From Eubacterium sp. 1001713B170207_170306_E7 (lineage in GTDB: Bacteria; Bacillota; Clostridia; Eubacteriales; Eubacteriaceae): a stretch of DNA of 64,000 nt. Both the position numbers and the translations under genes were made by a program. Below, piece after piece: positions 33,469-43,682 of the stretch (within the stretch, counting starts at the first letter, position 1; every line of letters begins with the position of its first letter). Location: assembly GCF_015547515.1 (NCBI RefSeq), contig NZ_JADMVE010000004.1, positions 124,001 through 188,000 on the forward strand, read 5' to 3'. The notes under the pieces are model-generated. The model was not told where the DNA came from. It worked only from the letters and a program-made list of their open reading frames with translations, and ran no database searches.

Positions 33469-33909
33469 CTACAGCTCTTTGTGCATCATCAGCCATTCAT
33501 CTACATCGGAATAGCCGAGATTTTTATAAAACTCATGGGTTTCCGGCGCTCTCAGGGTCATTAAAATGATTTCCTCAACACCGTTCTTTTTTACATGTTC
33601 GGTCATTTCAGCCAGGAGCCTTGTGCCTATTCCTTTGCCTTTGTGTCTGACATCAACGCAGAACTCCTTAATCTGAAAGGCCATTCTGGTATCTTCGTAC
33701 TCATAGTCCCCCAGAATCATTCCGACCATGTACTCATGTTCATCAATGGCTACCATTGCGCTAGCGCTGTTGTTTGAGAGCATCAGCTCCAGGCGTTTTT
33801 CGGCACGTTCGGGTGTCCACTTGTCCTTCCAGGGCGGTGTGCTGAAGGCTCTGGCAAAAAGCTTTGAGGCTTCCTTTAAATGTTTTTCTGTCATTTCAAT
33901 AAAAATCAT
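33469..33909 (-). CDS. GNAT-family N-acetyltransferase
   Basis: About 146 aa with the GNAT core: MIFIEMTEKHLKEASKLFARAF at the start, acetyl-CoA loop VDVRHKGKGIGTRLL (about 87-101, consensus Q/RxxGxG/A) and HEFYKNLGY. Substrate unknown. The start at 33909 is preferred because GGAAGTGAAG precedes it; an in-frame ATG at 33924 has no site. It is the last gene of the hemZ-led direction, before a strong terminator. Confidence 0.85.
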   Translation of the reverse strand: MIFIEMTEKHLKEASKLFARAFSTPPWKDKWTPERAEKRLELMLSNNSASAMVAIDEHEYMVGMILGDYEYEDTRMAFQIKEFCVDVRHKGKGIGTRLLAEMTEHVKKNGVEEIILMTLRAPETHEFYKNLGYSDVDEWLMMHKEL

Positions 33910-33935
33910 ATTCTTCACTTCCATTTTTAATTGTG

Positions 33936-35381
33936 TTATACCCTTTCATCGAAAAAAGCTTCATACTGCGCCATCTTTTTTCCCACAATCTCTTCGGTGC
34001 GTTCGTTGTAGGTCTTAACATCCTTCACAGTAAAAATCCGGTCAAAACGGTCGATTTCCGGTATATAGAGCTTTCCCGAGGAGCCTGCGCCAATACCAAT
34101 AATGGACTGTTTCTCTGCCATCATCAGGATATTGTAAATACCTTCCCTGCTCTCCAGACAGTAGCCGATATTCTCGCCGTTACCCTGGGTATATTTTTGC
34201 CGGTACAGATAATAGGGATGATACCCTCTTTCCCCCAGCTCTTCCCGGACGTTGGTGCAGAAGGCCCGTGAATAAAGATTTTCAACCTGCCGGCCGGTGG
34301 CTGTTTTAATGGCAGAGCCCTTTTTCACAGCCAGACAGTGCACAGTGATGTTTTCGGGTTTTAAGGCAATAACCTGGTCTAACGAGCGCATAAAGGCTTC
34401 CTCGCTTTCGTGGTTCAGGCCTAAAATCAAATCCATATTTACACTTTCAAACCCCACCTGGCGGATGGCGTCATAGGTCTCTAAAATGGCCTGCGGCGGG
34501 TAGTTCCGGTTAACCGCAGCCAATGTGTCCGCGTTCATGGTCTGGGGATTAAGGCAGACTCTGTCCACACCGTGGGCCTTGAGTATTTCCAGCTTACGGA
34601 GACTGGTGGTCTCAGGCCGTCCGGCTTCAAAGGTGTATTCCCTGAGGCGGCTCAGGTCCAGCGACTCATCAAGAGCGGCCAGCAGATTTTCCAGCTGCTC
34701 CTCATCCAAAATCGAAGGGGTTCCTCCGCCAATATACAGCGTATCGGCCACAATGCCCTTATCCTTGAGAAAACGGCCGGTACGGCGGACCTCATACAGC
34801 AGATTTTTTAAATATTCAGCCACAATGGTTCGTTTTTTATCCGCCACCGTTGAGATAAAGGAGCAGTAAGCACATTTGGCAATACAAAGAGGAATCCCTA
34901 AGTATACGCTCACTTTCTGCTGGCTGAGAGGATAAATAATATCCATCTCTCCCTGCGCGATGCCTGTTATCAGCTCAATTTTCTCTTCTGAGGCCTGATA
35001 TTTTTCCATCAGGCTCTGCTGCACCTGCTCAGGCTTTTGTCCTGCCTTCAGCAGGTTATGGGCCATTTTGACCGGTTTGATACCGGTCATGGTTCCCCAG
35101 TCCAGAGTATGTCCAAATAATTCACATAGAAATAGATAAAGAAACCCTTTGAAGGATTGCTTATCCAGGGGTTTCTTTTCATAATCGTATTCTTTTTGCA
35201 GAATGGTTTCGCCTTTTTCCACAGCGGTGAGCACCAAACTCATGTCATTTAAATCCACGTCAATCCGGTCCTCCAGGGCCTCGTTAAACACGACGGGAAC
35301 CTCAGGCCTGAACTGCTGGTACAGCTCGAAGCAGGGATATTCGTAAAGGCGGTCTGCCAGGGTAAAGCTTAGCTTTTCCAA
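33936..35381 (-). CDS. hemZ: Coproporphyrinogen III dehydrogenase-like radical SAM protein HemZ
   Basis: A 481-aa radical SAM protein. An N-terminal domain of about 150 residues precedes the core, whose Cx3CxxC cluster is C166-C170-C173 (CIAKCAYC). TLYIGGGTPSIL follows; the C-terminal end ERVGK-like tail suits HemZ/HemW. The starting codon is TTG at 35381, preceded by AGAGGTTAGCCC. In Clostridia HemZ is the oxygen-independent coproporphyrinogen oxidase homologue; no other heme gene is near. Confidence 0.9.
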   Translation of the reverse strand: MEKLSFTLADRLYEYPCFELYQQFRPEVPVVFNEALEDRIDVDLNDMSLVLTAVEKGETILQKEYDYEKKPLDKQSFKGFLYLFLCELFGHTLDWGTMTGIKPVKMAHNLLKAGQKPEQVQQSLMEKYQASEEKIELITGIAQGEMDIIYPLSQQKVSVYLGIPLCIAKCAYCSFISTVADKKRTIVAEYLKNLLYEVRRTGRFLKDKGIVADTLYIGGGTPSILDEEQLENLLAALDESLDLSRLREYTFEAGRPETTSLRKLEILKAHGVDRVCLNPQTMNADTLAAVNRNYPPQAILETYDAIRQVGFESVNMDLILGLNHESEEAFMRSLDQVIALKPENITVHCLAVKKGSAIKTATGRQVENLYSRAFCTNVREELGERGYHPYYLYRQKYTQGNGENIGYCLESREGIYNILMMAEKQSIIGIGAGSSGKLYIPEIDRFDRIFTVKDVKTYNERTEEIVGKKMAQYEAFFDERV

Positions 35382-35384
35382 GGG

Positions 35385-36014
35385 CTAACCTCTGGCAATA
35401 AAAGGATTACGCGCTCTCTCGTAGGCGATATCGGTATTTTCACCATGGCCCGGCAGCACGGTCATTTCGTCGTCATAGGTCATGAGCCGGCTCAGAGACT
35501 TCATCATATCCTCATAGCTGCCTCCCGGAAAATCGGTCCGGCCGATGGAGCCCTCAAACAGCGTATCTCCAGAAAAAATCACATCCTCGCCCACAAAGCA
35601 GCAACTGCCAACAGTATGGCCCGGTGTGTGGATCGTGGTCAGTTTTAGCTCCGGGCTGATTTCCACTTCGTCACCGTCCTTTAGCAGTACGTCTGCCGGC
35701 CCCGGAGTCAGGGGCCGCCCCATCATAGTGGACAGGTTTTTACCTGCAGAGGTCAGGGTATCGGCGTCATCCGCGTAGATATAAACCTTGGCGCCCGTCT
35801 GGGCCTTTGTTTTTTCCAGGCCGCCGATGTGGTCAAAATGACCGTGGGTCAGCAGGATTTTTCCTACCTTCAGACCGTGCTTTTCCACAGTCTCCATAAT
35901 ACGGTCGTCCTCAAAGCCCGGGTCGATAATAACGGCGTCCTTGGTGTCTTCATCCCAGGCGATATAGCAGTTGGACGCCATTGGCCCAACCATTAATTTT
36001 ACTATTTTCATCAT
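35385..36014 (-). CDS. MBL-fold hydrolase (glyoxalase II-like)
   Basis: A 209-aa MBL-fold enzyme: metal motif THGHFDHIGG (about 55-64), His in HTPGHTVGSCC, Asp in FSGDTLFEGSIGR and the C-terminal LPGHGENTDI. These are the sites of small hydroxyacylglutathione hydrolase-like proteins (YcbL type). Its partner gene hemZ begins 3 bp after it, with dtd and rel upstream; this arrangement is common in Clostridia. Substrate not established. Confidence 0.9.
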   Translation of the reverse strand: MMKIVKLMVGPMASNCYIAWDEDTKDAVIIDPGFEDDRIMETVEKHGLKVGKILLTHGHFDHIGGLEKTKAQTGAKVYIYADDADTLTSAGKNLSTMMGRPLTPGPADVLLKDGDEVEISPELKLTTIHTPGHTVGSCCFVGEDVIFSGDTLFEGSIGRTDFPGGSYEDMMKSLSRLMTYDDEMTVLPGHGENTDIAYERARNPFIARG

Positions 36015-36024
36015 ATTTTTTCTC

Positions 36025-36477
36025 CTAAAACTGTTTTTCGCTGTCTAACAGAAGCGTTACCGGACCGTCATTGATAATGGATACTTCCATCTCTGCCTGA
36101 AACACTCCGGTTTCTATTTTGACGACCGGTTCCTTCCTCAGCTTTTCCAGAAAGAGCTCGTATTTTTCCTTTGCCGCGTCCACAGGACCGCTTTTGGAAA
36201 AGCTTGGCCTGCGTCCTTTACGGCAGTCCCCGTAAAGGGTAAACTGCGAAACCACCAGCAGCTCGCCGCCCACGTCCAGCAGGGAAAGGTTCATCTTTCC
36301 CGCTTCATCCTCAAATACACGCAGGTTAACGGTCTTCTGGATGATGTAGTCCATGTCCTTTTCTGTGTCGTCTTCCTTTATACCCAACAAGAGGTTAAAG
36401 CCACGGCCAATGGATCCGATCACCTGGTCCCCAACCTTGACTTCTGATGCTTTTACACGTTGAATAACTGCTCTCAT
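36025..36477 (-). CDS. dtd: D-aminoacyl-tRNA deacylase
   Basis: A 150-aa [18 protein letters not shown] at the start, [17 protein letters not shown] in the middle and the Gly-cisPro-like [11 protein letters not shown] at the end. It removes D-amino acids from tRNA. AGGAGCGAAC precedes the ATG, 8 bp after rel. Confidence 0.96.
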   Translation of the reverse strand: MRAVIQRVKASEVKVGDQVIGSIGRGFNLLLGIKEDDTEKDMDYIIQKTVNLRVFEDEAGKMNLSLLDVGGELLVVSQFTLYGDCRKGRRPSFSKSGPVDAAKEKYELFLEKLRKEPVVKIETGVFQAEMEVSIINDGPVTLLLDSEKQF

Positions 36478-36485
36478 GTTCGCTC

Positions 36486-38663
36486 CTATACACGGTGAAT
36501 GCTGATAATTTCCGGTATTTTATTCAAGTTTTTTATGAGAAGATTGAGTTCTCTCCTTGTCTTGACCTCAAAGGTCGCGGAGAAATAGTCAAACTCGCCC
36601 TTTTCATTCCTGGCGGTTAAGGCAGTGAGTGGGATATTCATCTCAAGGAAAATCTTGGAAATCTCAATGAGCAGTCCCTGTTTCTCGCGGGCCTTAATCT
36701 GTATTTCGGCTGTAAAGCTGCCGCCAATGCCAAATTTGTTCCACTCAACGTCGACAATGCGGCTGGGGTCTGTCATTCCCAGCACGTTGGGACAATCGGT
36801 CCGGTGGACGGAAATTCCCCGGCCAACGGTGATATAGCCCACAATTTTATCTCCCGGTACTGGGTTGCAGCATTTTGAAAAACGCACGTCGATTTCGTTG
36901 TGTCCCGCCACAATAACACTGCTGTTGGATTTCTTAAGCTTGGCGGTCTTTTTAATAACCACTTCTTCCTCGGGCTCTGGAAACTCTTTGGGGAAAAGCA
37001 ACCGCATTTTTTGCAGAACGGTTCCTATTTTCACGCCACTGTAGCCAATGGCAGCATAAAAGTCGCTGAGGGTCTTATAACCCATTTTATCGCTGACCAC
37101 TTCCAGCTCGCTCGTGCTCAGAAGCTTTGTATCCTGGAGGCCTTCGCGCTTGATTTCGCGCTCGAGCATGGTCTTGCCCTTGGCGATGTTTTCTTCTTTT
37201 TCTTCCTTCTTAAAATACTGCCGTATTTTATTCCGGGCGTGGGCACTCTTGGTAAAGTTCAGCCAGTCCCGGCTTGGGCCGTTGGAGTTTTTTGAGGTCA
37301 TAATCTCCACAATGTCCCCATTGTTCAGGGTGTAATTGAGGGGAACGATCTTCCCGTTGACCTTGGCCCCGACGCAGGAGTTCCCGACATCGCTGTGGAT
37401 ACGGTAGGCAAAATCCAGGGGGCAGGAGCCCATTGGCAGCTCAACCACCTTGCCCTGGGGCGTAAACACATAAACCTCCTCGTTGAGCAGGTCGACCTTG
37501 ATGGTTTCCACCAGGTCATTGGCGTTGTCCAGCTCCTTCTGCCACTCAAGAATCTGGCGGAGCCAGGACATTTTATTTTCATACCGGAGCTCCTTGTTGT
37601 TACTGTCGGTAATACCTTCTTTGTATTTCCAGTGCGCGGCAATCCCGTACTCTGCTGTCTCGTGCATTTCCTTGGTCCGGATCTGGATCTCGAAAGGATC
37701 CCCGTTTGGCCCGATGACCGTGGTATGGATCGACTGGTACATATTGGGCTTGGGCATTGCAATGTAGTCCTTAAAACGTCCGGGAATGGGCTTCCACTGG
37801 GTGTGGACAATGCCCAGAACGCCGTAACAGTCCTTTACACTGTCCACAATCACACGCACGGCAATGAGGTCATAGATCTCGTCAAAGTTTCGGTTCTGAG
37901 CCTTCATCTTCCTGTAAATGGAATAAAAATGCTTGGACCGGCCATAAATTTTAGCCTCGATGCCCACCTCATCAATCTTTTTCTCCAAAATCTTAATGAC
38001 CTTGTTGATGTATTCCTCTCGGGACTGCTTTTTCATCTTGACCTTTTTAACAAGGTCATAATAGCCGTCTGGATCCAGATATTTCAGAGCAAGGTCCTCA
38101 AGCTCTGCCTTAATGGTCTGTATCCCCAGGCGGTTGGCAATGGGCGCGTATATGTCCAGCGTTTCTCTGGATTTTTCAATCTGCTTGGACTCCTTCATAT
38201 ACTCCAGAGTCCGCATATTGTGCAGACGGTCGACGAGCTTGATCAGGATAACACGGATATCCTTAGACATGGCAAGAACCATTTTACGGAGGTTCTCGGC
38301 CTGGCTTTCTTCCTTTGACTGATACTCAATCTTACCGATTTTGGTAACGCCCTCAACCAGGTCTGCTACCTGTTCGTTGAACATTTCTTTGATATCGTCA
38401 TAAGTATATGAGGTATCCTCGATCACATCGTGCAGAATGGCAGCAACTATGGTTTCCGTATCCATTTTATACTCTGCTAAAATATACGCAACCGAAACAG
38501 GGTGAATGATGTAGGCTTCGCCTGACAGGCGCTTCTGGTCCTTATGGGCCCCGTCTGCCAGATGATATGCTTTCAGGATCATCTCAGTGTCTGCGTCCGG
38601 ATTGTTCTTTTTCACAAGTTCGATTAAACTATCAATTTTATGTTCTATTGCTTCGTTTGCCAT
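36486..38663 (-). CDS. rel: Bifunctional (p)ppGpp synthetase/hydrolase (Rel)
   Basis: About 725 aa: HD hydrolase domain (HDVIEDT near 78-84), synthetase domain with [21 protein letters not shown] (about 300-320), TGS domain ([16 protein letters not shown]), a zinc-finger-like Cys region ([24 protein letters not shown]) and a C-terminal ACT domain. Hydrolase and synthetase motifs are both intact, so it should make and destroy (p)ppGpp. The start at 38663 has AAGGTGGG upstream; a GTG four codons earlier overlaps that site. A stable hairpin lies between apt and rel. Confidence 0.95.
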   Translation of the reverse strand: MANEAIEHKIDSLIELVKKNNPDADTEMILKAYHLADGAHKDQKRLSGEAYIIHPVSVAYILAEYKMDTETIVAAILHDVIEDTSYTYDDIKEMFNEQVADLVEGVTKIGKIEYQSKEESQAENLRKMVLAMSKDIRVILIKLVDRLHNMRTLEYMKESKQIEKSRETLDIYAPIANRLGIQTIKAELEDLALKYLDPDGYYDLVKKVKMKKQSREEYINKVIKILEKKIDEVGIEAKIYGRSKHFYSIYRKMKAQNRNFDEIYDLIAVRVIVDSVKDCYGVLGIVHTQWKPIPGRFKDYIAMPKPNMYQSIHTTVIGPNGDPFEIQIRTKEMHETAEYGIAAHWKYKEGITDSNNKELRYENKMSWLRQILEWQKELDNANDLVETIKVDLLNEEVYVFTPQGKVVELPMGSCPLDFAYRIHSDVGNSCVGAKVNGKIVPLNYTLNNGDIVEIMTSKNSNGPSRDWLNFTKSAHARNKIRQYFKKEEKEENIAKGKTMLEREIKREGLQDTKLLSTSELEVVSDKMGYKTLSDFYAAIGYSGVKIGTVLQKMRLLFPKEFPEPEEEVVIKKTAKLKKSNSSVIVAGHNEIDVRFSKCCNPVPGDKIVGYITVGRGISVHRTDCPNVLGMTDPSRIVDVEWNKFGIGGSFTAEIQIKAREKQGLLIEISKIFLEMNIPLTALTARNEKGEFDYFSATFEVKTRRELNLLIKNLNKIPEIISIHRV

Positions 38664-38706
38664 GGTTCTGCCCACCTTTATTTCTATAAGTGCCTACACT
38701 GGATAG

Positions 38707-38741
38707 AGAATGACCGAAGCTAAAAAGCCCCGGCCATTCTC
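38707..38741 (-). promoter_or_regulatory. Hairpin between apt and rel
   Basis: Minus-strand GAGAATGGCCG pairs with CGGTCATTCTC (11 bp, one mismatch allowing G-T). There is no T-run after it, so it is a candidate processing site or attenuator more than a plain terminator. Confidence 0.4.
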
Positions 38742-38747
38742 AGTGTT

Positions 38748-39266
38748 TTATACCGGATACTGTACTAAGCTGGATACAAAATAATCCTTGAGATTTTCCC
38801 GACCCTTCAGCTCCGTCAGTTCTATTAAAAACAGTGCGCCGCAGACCTCGCCGCCGAGCTTTTCTACCAGGTCGATGGCCGCCTTCATGGTCCCGCCGGT
38901 TGCCAGCAGGTCGTCAATGATAACCACACGGTCCCCGGGCTTGATAGCGCTTTTCTGAATTTCGACGGTATTGGTGCCGTATTCAAGGTCGTATTCCTCT
39001 GCTACCACCTCGCCTGGCAGCTTGCCGGGCTTACGCACCGGAACCAGTCCAACGTTCAGGAGATAGGCCAGCGGCGTCCCAAAAATGTAGCCCCTTGCCT
39101 CTGGAATACAGACCAGGTTGACGTCCAGCGCCCTGGCAATTTTGTGAAATTCGTCAATGACAAATCTAAATGCCTCCGGGTCGCGGATCAGACTGTTAAT
39201 GTCCTTAAAACTGATTCCTTCCTTTGGAAAACCTTCAAAAATATCGATTTTGCTCTTAATATCCAT
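38748..39266 (-). CDS. apt: Adenine phosphoribosyltransferase
   Basis: About 172 aa. PRPP-binding motif VVIIDDLLATGGTMKAAIDL (about 120-139) and PEARGYIFGTPLAYLL are the APT signatures. It recycles adenine to AMP using PRPP. The start at 39266 follows AGAAGGATACGAA; a longer in-frame ATG at 39296 overlaps the recJ stop (ATGA) and could also be used through coupling. It lies between recJ and rel, the usual recJ-apt-rel order. Confidence 0.95.
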   Translation of the reverse strand: MDIKSKIDIFEGFPKEGISFKDINSLIRDPEAFRFVIDEFHKIARALDVNLVCIPEARGYIFGTPLAYLLNVGLVPVRKPGKLPGEVVAEEYDLEYGTNTVEIQKSAIKPGDRVVIIDDLLATGGTMKAAIDLVEKLGGEVCGALFLIELTELKGRENLKDYFVSSLVQYPV

Positions 39267-39292
39267 TTCGTATCCTTCTCTTTTCTTATTAA

Positions 39293-41365
39293 TCATTCAT
39301 AATCAAGATATGTTCTTAATTTTACCATTAACGGCGCCTTTTGAATATCCTTTTTTCCATTTGACGCAAGAATTTCACAAAAAACCACGCCCTTTTTAAG
39401 CCTGAAACGGATAAGCTCAGACTCCTGAAGAATATTCAGACCTGCCAGCAGCTTAAAGACATTGAGCGTCTCAAATTTCCGAACAATCTGATCGACTGCG
39501 GCTCCCTTTAATTGCACCTGGCGCATCAGGGTGTAGATCAGCTTCAGGTCTTCCCGGGTAAGGTTCATGGCTTCCCGGTCAAGCGCTGTCAGTCCAAGCT
39601 CCGGCAGTTCTGCCGCCGGCGCGTTTTTAATCTGCTCAATCAGGTTGTAGGCAGACTGGTTATGGTAAAAAGGCGACCGTTTAATATCTTTTAATAATAA
39701 TTGTACGCTTTTTTTGTCTCGAAAGCAATTAATTTCTGGTTTACATAGGATAGAAAATTGACCGTCGGTTCCATTGTCCAGAGCCGCCCCCATTCCAAAG
39801 CCCACACAGCGGTAGGGTGGTATGGAGAACATGAGGTGTGTTTTGTCACTCCCCATTTTCCGGGCGTCCTGGGGCTTCAGGCCTTCCATCAAAAATACCG
39901 GACCGGGGTTGCCTACGCCATAGGGTTCAAACTGGTCAAGCTCCTCGACCAGTGTTTCGCTCACCTCGTCAATTTCCATAACGCCGTCGTAATACATTGT
40001 TTTGGTCAGAAGGCGGCTGACGCCCTTTTCCGCAGCATAGGCATTGACCTTTTCTGCAAAGGCCGGAATATCCTCCGCCAGAATGCTCAGCCCGGCCGCC
40101 TGTTCGTGGCCGCCAAAGCTGGGGAAAAACTCAGAACAGCTCTGGAGCGCCTCAAAAATATTAAAGCCCTCCACACTCCGGCAGGAGCCCTTGCCCATTC
40201 CCTCTTCATCGATCCCGATGACAACAACAGGGTGGTACCAGCTCTCCTGAAGCTTGCTGGCCACAATACCAATGACACCGGGATGCCAGCCGTCGCCGGC
40301 CACGACCATAATCCCCTGCGCATCAAGGTGCTGCTCCTCGACCTGTGCTTTAGCCAGTTCTAAAATTTCCTGCTCAATGTCCTGCCGTTTCCGGTTTTCC
40401 TGGCTCAGATATGACGCGATTTCTGCCGCCTGGGCTTCGTCCTGTGTCAGGTAAAGCTCAACCACCTTGCCCGCTTCGCCCAGACGCCCTGCCGCATTAA
40501 TCTTTGGCGCAATAACAAAACCGATATTTCCGGCGTTGACCCGTTTGACCTCACTGACCTCGATCAGCGCGCGGATTCCAGGATTGACCGGGTGGGTGTT
40601 CAGGTAATCAATTCCCAGGGATGCAATGATACGGTTCTCGCTCCTCAGCGGAACAATATCCGCCACAGTGGCAATGGCCGCACATTCGATATACTCCTGC
40701 AGGTCTGTATCCAGCCCCAGCACGCGGTCCAGTGCCATTACCATTTTCAGCGCCACCCCAGCGCCGCAGAGCTCGGAAAAGGGATAGGCAGAATCCTCAC
40801 GCTTTGCGTCCACAACAGCCAGGGCATTAGGGACATCCCCCTGACACTCGTGGTGGTCGGTTATGATCACATCTATGCCCTTACCGTTGCAGAAATCCAC
40901 CTGTTCGTGGGCAGCGATACCGTTATCCACACTCACGATCAGGCTGGCTCCGTCCTCAATCACTGCCTGAAGCGCCGGAATATTCATTCCGTAGCCCTCC
41001 TCCAGACGGTTGGGAATCCGGTAAAAAGCTGTGATGCCAATGGCTTTAAAATAGCGCATCAGGATGGATACGGCCGTGGTTCCGTCTGCGTCGTAATCGC
41101 CGTAGATACAGACCTTTTCACCCTGCTCTCTGGCCTCCAGAAGCCGGTCGACGGCCTTCTGCATATCCGGCAGCCCAAAGGGATCATAAAAATCCGAAAA
41201 ATCCGGATCCAGATAGGCCATTGCCTTATCGGCAGTATCGTATCCACGCTTAACCAGCAGTCTGGCCGACAGGGGCGTCAGACCGCATTCCTCCATCAGC
41301 TCGCCGATGGCCTCTGGGTCTGCTTCTGTTTTACTTTTTCGTTCTTTCCAAATTGTATTTACCAT
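39293..41365 (-). CDS. recJ: Single-stranded-DNA-specific exonuclease RecJ
   Basis: A 690-aa DHH-family nuclease: DYDADGTTAVSIL (about 71-83), the VDNGIAAHEQVDF strand, DHHECQGDVP and the DHHA1 region (GHEQAAGLSI). The C-terminal region is longer than that of E. coli RecJ, as usual in Firmicutes. AGAGGAAGC precedes the ATG. Acts with RecQ/RecFOR-type repair in 5'-3' digestion. Confidence 0.94.
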   Translation of the reverse strand: MVNTIWKERKSKTEADPEAIGELMEECGLTPLSARLLVKRGYDTADKAMAYLDPDFSDFYDPFGLPDMQKAVDRLLEAREQGEKVCIYGDYDADGTTAVSILMRYFKAIGITAFYRIPNRLEEGYGMNIPALQAVIEDGASLIVSVDNGIAAHEQVDFCNGKGIDVIITDHHECQGDVPNALAVVDAKREDSAYPFSELCGAGVALKMVMALDRVLGLDTDLQEYIECAAIATVADIVPLRSENRIIASLGIDYLNTHPVNPGIRALIEVSEVKRVNAGNIGFVIAPKINAAGRLGEAGKVVELYLTQDEAQAAEIASYLSQENRKRQDIEQEILELAKAQVEEQHLDAQGIMVVAGDGWHPGVIGIVASKLQESWYHPVVVIGIDEEGMGKGSCRSVEGFNIFEALQSCSEFFPSFGGHEQAAGLSILAEDIPAFAEKVNAYAAEKGVSRLLTKTMYYDGVMEIDEVSETLVEELDQFEPYGVGNPGPVFLMEGLKPQDARKMGSDKTHLMFSIPPYRCVGFGMGAALDNGTDGQFSILCKPEINCFRDKKSVQLLLKDIKRSPFYHNQSAYNLIEQIKNAPAAELPELGLTALDREAMNLTREDLKLIYTLMRQVQLKGAAVDQIVRKFETLNVFKLLAGLNILQESELIRFRLKKGVVFCEILASNGKKDIQKAPLMVKLRTYLDYE

Positions 41366-41380
41366 ATGCTTCCTCTATAC

Positions 41381-41411
41381 AAAGAAACCGGCTGCTCAAC
41401 CGTGCAGCCGG
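41381..41411 (-). terminator. secF terminator
   Basis: CCGGCTGC (41388-41395) pairs with GCAGCCGG (41404-41411), followed on the minus strand by TTTCTTT. It separates the secDF genes from recJ. Confidence 0.75.
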
Positions 41412-41428
41412 CTCCTGGTTTCTCACTT

Positions 41429-42373
41429 TTATACCTGCGGCTGTTTATTTCTACCCTTATTGGTATTTGAAACCGCTTTTTTCTTATTCTTTTTATTGCT
41501 CTTAGAGTTGGGGAACCGTCTCTGAAACTGTACCCACAGCGGGCTGGCTACAAAAATTGATGAGTAGCAGCCGCTGACAATCCCGACGATTAACGGCAGG
41601 GCAAAGCTTCTGATGGCATCGACACCAAAGATATACAGGGCCAGAATGGCCAGCAGTGTCGTTACAACCGTGTTGATGCTTCGCTTCAGGGTCTGCGAAA
41701 TACTCACATTAACCAGCTCGTCAATGTCACGCATACCGATCCGGGTTTCATTTTCACGGATACGGTCAAACACTACGATGGTATCGTTGATGGAATACCC
41801 CAGAATGGTCAGAATAGCCGCAATAAAGGGCGCGTTGACCTGAATCTGGAACAGGGCGTAAACCCCGATAACAATGGTAATATCGTAGATCAGGGCAATT
41901 ACCGCGGACAGGCCGAAATAGAACTCGAACCGGAAGGTAATATAGATCAGCATGAGCAGAACGGCTACCGCGGAAGCGATGACCGCGTTGCGCGCGGTTT
42001 CTGAACCAACGGTGGCTGTGACCGTGTCAACGGAGATCAGGTCACTGTCCTCAAGACTGTATTTGTCCTTAAACTGATTAAACAGCTCCTTGCGCTGATC
42101 GGTGTCCAGGCTTTCCTTGGTACTGATAACAATACGGTCCTGTCCATCGCCGGCGTAGGTGATTTCCGCGCTTTTGTCGTACTGATCCGTAATCTGGCGC
42201 GCATCGTCGGTATTGAACTGTGTGTGCAGGTCAATAGTGACAATGGTACCGCCCACAAAGTCGATCCCGAAATTCAAGCCTCTTACAAGCATGGAACCTA
42301 CGCTGATAAGAACCAGAACGATTGCGATGCTGAACCAGATTTTACTTTTTTCAACTAGTTTTAATGTCTTCAT
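41429..42373 (-). CDS. secF: Protein translocase subunit SecF
   Basis: A 314-aa RND-type accessory translocase subunit: first helix (about 12-31), periplasmic loop, then five helices with INDTIVVFDRIRENE (conserved cytoplasmic motif). GGGAGGAG precedes the ATG, 15 bp after secD. SecDF pulls exported chains using the proton or sodium gradient. A basic Lys-rich C-terminus follows the last helix. Confidence 0.95.
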   Translation of the reverse strand: MKTLKLVEKSKIWFSIAIVLVLISVGSMLVRGLNFGIDFVGGTIVTIDLHTQFNTDDARQITDQYDKSAEITYAGDGQDRIVISTKESLDTDQRKELFNQFKDKYSLEDSDLISVDTVTATVGSETARNAVIASAVAVLLMLIYITFRFEFYFGLSAVIALIYDITIVIGVYALFQIQVNAPFIAAILTILGYSINDTIVVFDRIRENETRIGMRDIDELVNVSISQTLKRSINTVVTTLLAILALYIFGVDAIRSFALPLIVGIVSGCYSSIFVASPLWVQFQRRFPNSKSNKKNKKKAVSNTNKGRNKQPQV

Positions 42374-42388
42374 CCTTCTGCTCCTCCC

Positions 42389-43648
42389 TTAGATTCCATA
42401 GAACTTACCGCTGCCAAACAGATGCGTACCAATGACGAGCTTGGTCAGATGCTTGGTAATGACAACTGCGGTCAGTAAGCTCACGATAATACCGAGAATC
42501 AGCGTTACAGCAAAGCCCTGAACGCTGCCGCTGCCCATAAAGAACAGTACAAAGCCTGCGATGAGCGTCGTGACGTTGGAGTCAATAATGGTGCCCATGG
42601 CCCGCTTAAAGCCCGCGTCAATGGCAGCATTGATGGATTTTCCGGAGCGTGACTCGTCTTTAATACGTTCAAAGATAATAACATTGGCATCGACAGCCAT
42701 ACCCACGGAAAGAATTATCCCAGCAATCCCTGGCAGGGTCAGCGTGACATTGGCAAAAACCATCAGGATTAAGTCAAGCATGATATAAACAATCAGGGCC
42801 ATGTCGGCGATAAAGCCAAGGCCTCTGTACATAATAAGCATAAATACCAGAACAGCCGCGATACCGATGGCGCCGGCGATCAGACTCTGGTTCAGGGAAT
42901 CCTGCCCAAGGGTCGGCCCGATAGTAGTAACTTCAATGGGGCTCAGCTTAACTGGAAGCGCGCCGCCGCGGATGAGCTCAGCCAGATTTCCGGCCTCTTC
43001 CATATCCGCCATTCCCTCGATCACTGCCTCGCCATTGGTAATGGCCACATTGACCTTGGGACTGCTGATAACCTCGTCATCCAGCTTGATGGATATCTGC
43101 TGGTTCAGGTACTTCTGTGTCGCGTCGGCAAAAAGCTGGGTGCCCTCGTCGTTAAATTTCAGGGTAACCACTGCTTCTTCCAGGCCGCTGCTCGTTTTCT
43201 GCTGAACAGCTTTGGAATCCACAACGTCCTTACCGGTCAGAATGACCTCGCCGTCCGGACCCACAAATTCCAGCTGAGCGGTTTTACCGATCATATCCAG
43301 AGCCTGCTGCTGGTCCTGTACTGAGGGGATGGACACTCGGATACGGTCCTCACCCTGTTTTGAAACCTGGGCTTCGCTAACGCCCATGGAATCCACACGT
43401 TTTTTTATGGCAGCGACGGTACTGTCCATTTTTTCAGACGTAATACCGCTGTCGTCTGTCGCTTCAGCTTGAAGCACGACATTGACCCCGCCGGTCAAAT
43501 CCAGTCCATAATGTACATGGTCCCCGATTTTTCCAATGTCATAAATCCCCACGCTGATGCCATGAAACAGCGTGTAGCCGCAAAACGCAAGAATTGCAAT
43601 AAAAATAACCAGTGTGATGGTCTTTTTAGTATTAACCTTTTCTTTCAC
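42389..43648 (-). CDS. secD: Protein translocase subunit SecD
   Basis: A 419-aa SecD, separate from SecF as in most bacteria. First helix (about 9-30), periplasmic P1 domain with LDLTGGVNVVLQAEAT, then five helices carrying VGMAVDANVIIFERIKDE. The start is GTG at 43648, with GAGGAGGAAA upstream. yajC, often next to it, is not present; gltX lies upstream. Confidence 0.95.
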   Translation of the reverse strand: MKEKVNTKKTITLVIFIAILAFCGYTLFHGISVGIYDIGKIGDHVHYGLDLTGGVNVVLQAEATDDSGITSEKMDSTVAAIKKRVDSMGVSEAQVSKQGEDRIRVSIPSVQDQQQALDMIGKTAQLEFVGPDGEVILTGKDVVDSKAVQQKTSSGLEEAVVTLKFNDEGTQLFADATQKYLNQQISIKLDDEVISSPKVNVAITNGEAVIEGMADMEEAGNLAELIRGGALPVKLSPIEVTTIGPTLGQDSLNQSLIAGAIGIAAVLVFMLIMYRGLGFIADMALIVYIMLDLILMVFANVTLTLPGIAGIILSVGMAVDANVIIFERIKDESRSGKSINAAIDAGFKRAMGTIIDSNVTTLIAGFVLFFMGSGSVQGFAVTLILGIIVSLLTAVVITKHLTKLVIGTHLFGSGKFYGI

Positions 43649-43682
43649 ACACTTTCCTCCTCTACTTAACCATTCGTCGTTT

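Noticed and set aside
37395-38318. 307-codon plus-strand frame inside rel
   Set aside because: Antisense to intact HD and synthetase domains, with no ribosome site and no recognisable motifs.
40592-41470. 292-codon plus-strand frame inside recJ
   Set aside because: Antisense to the DHH domain of RecJ; low-complexity reading and crosses the secF-recJ terminator.
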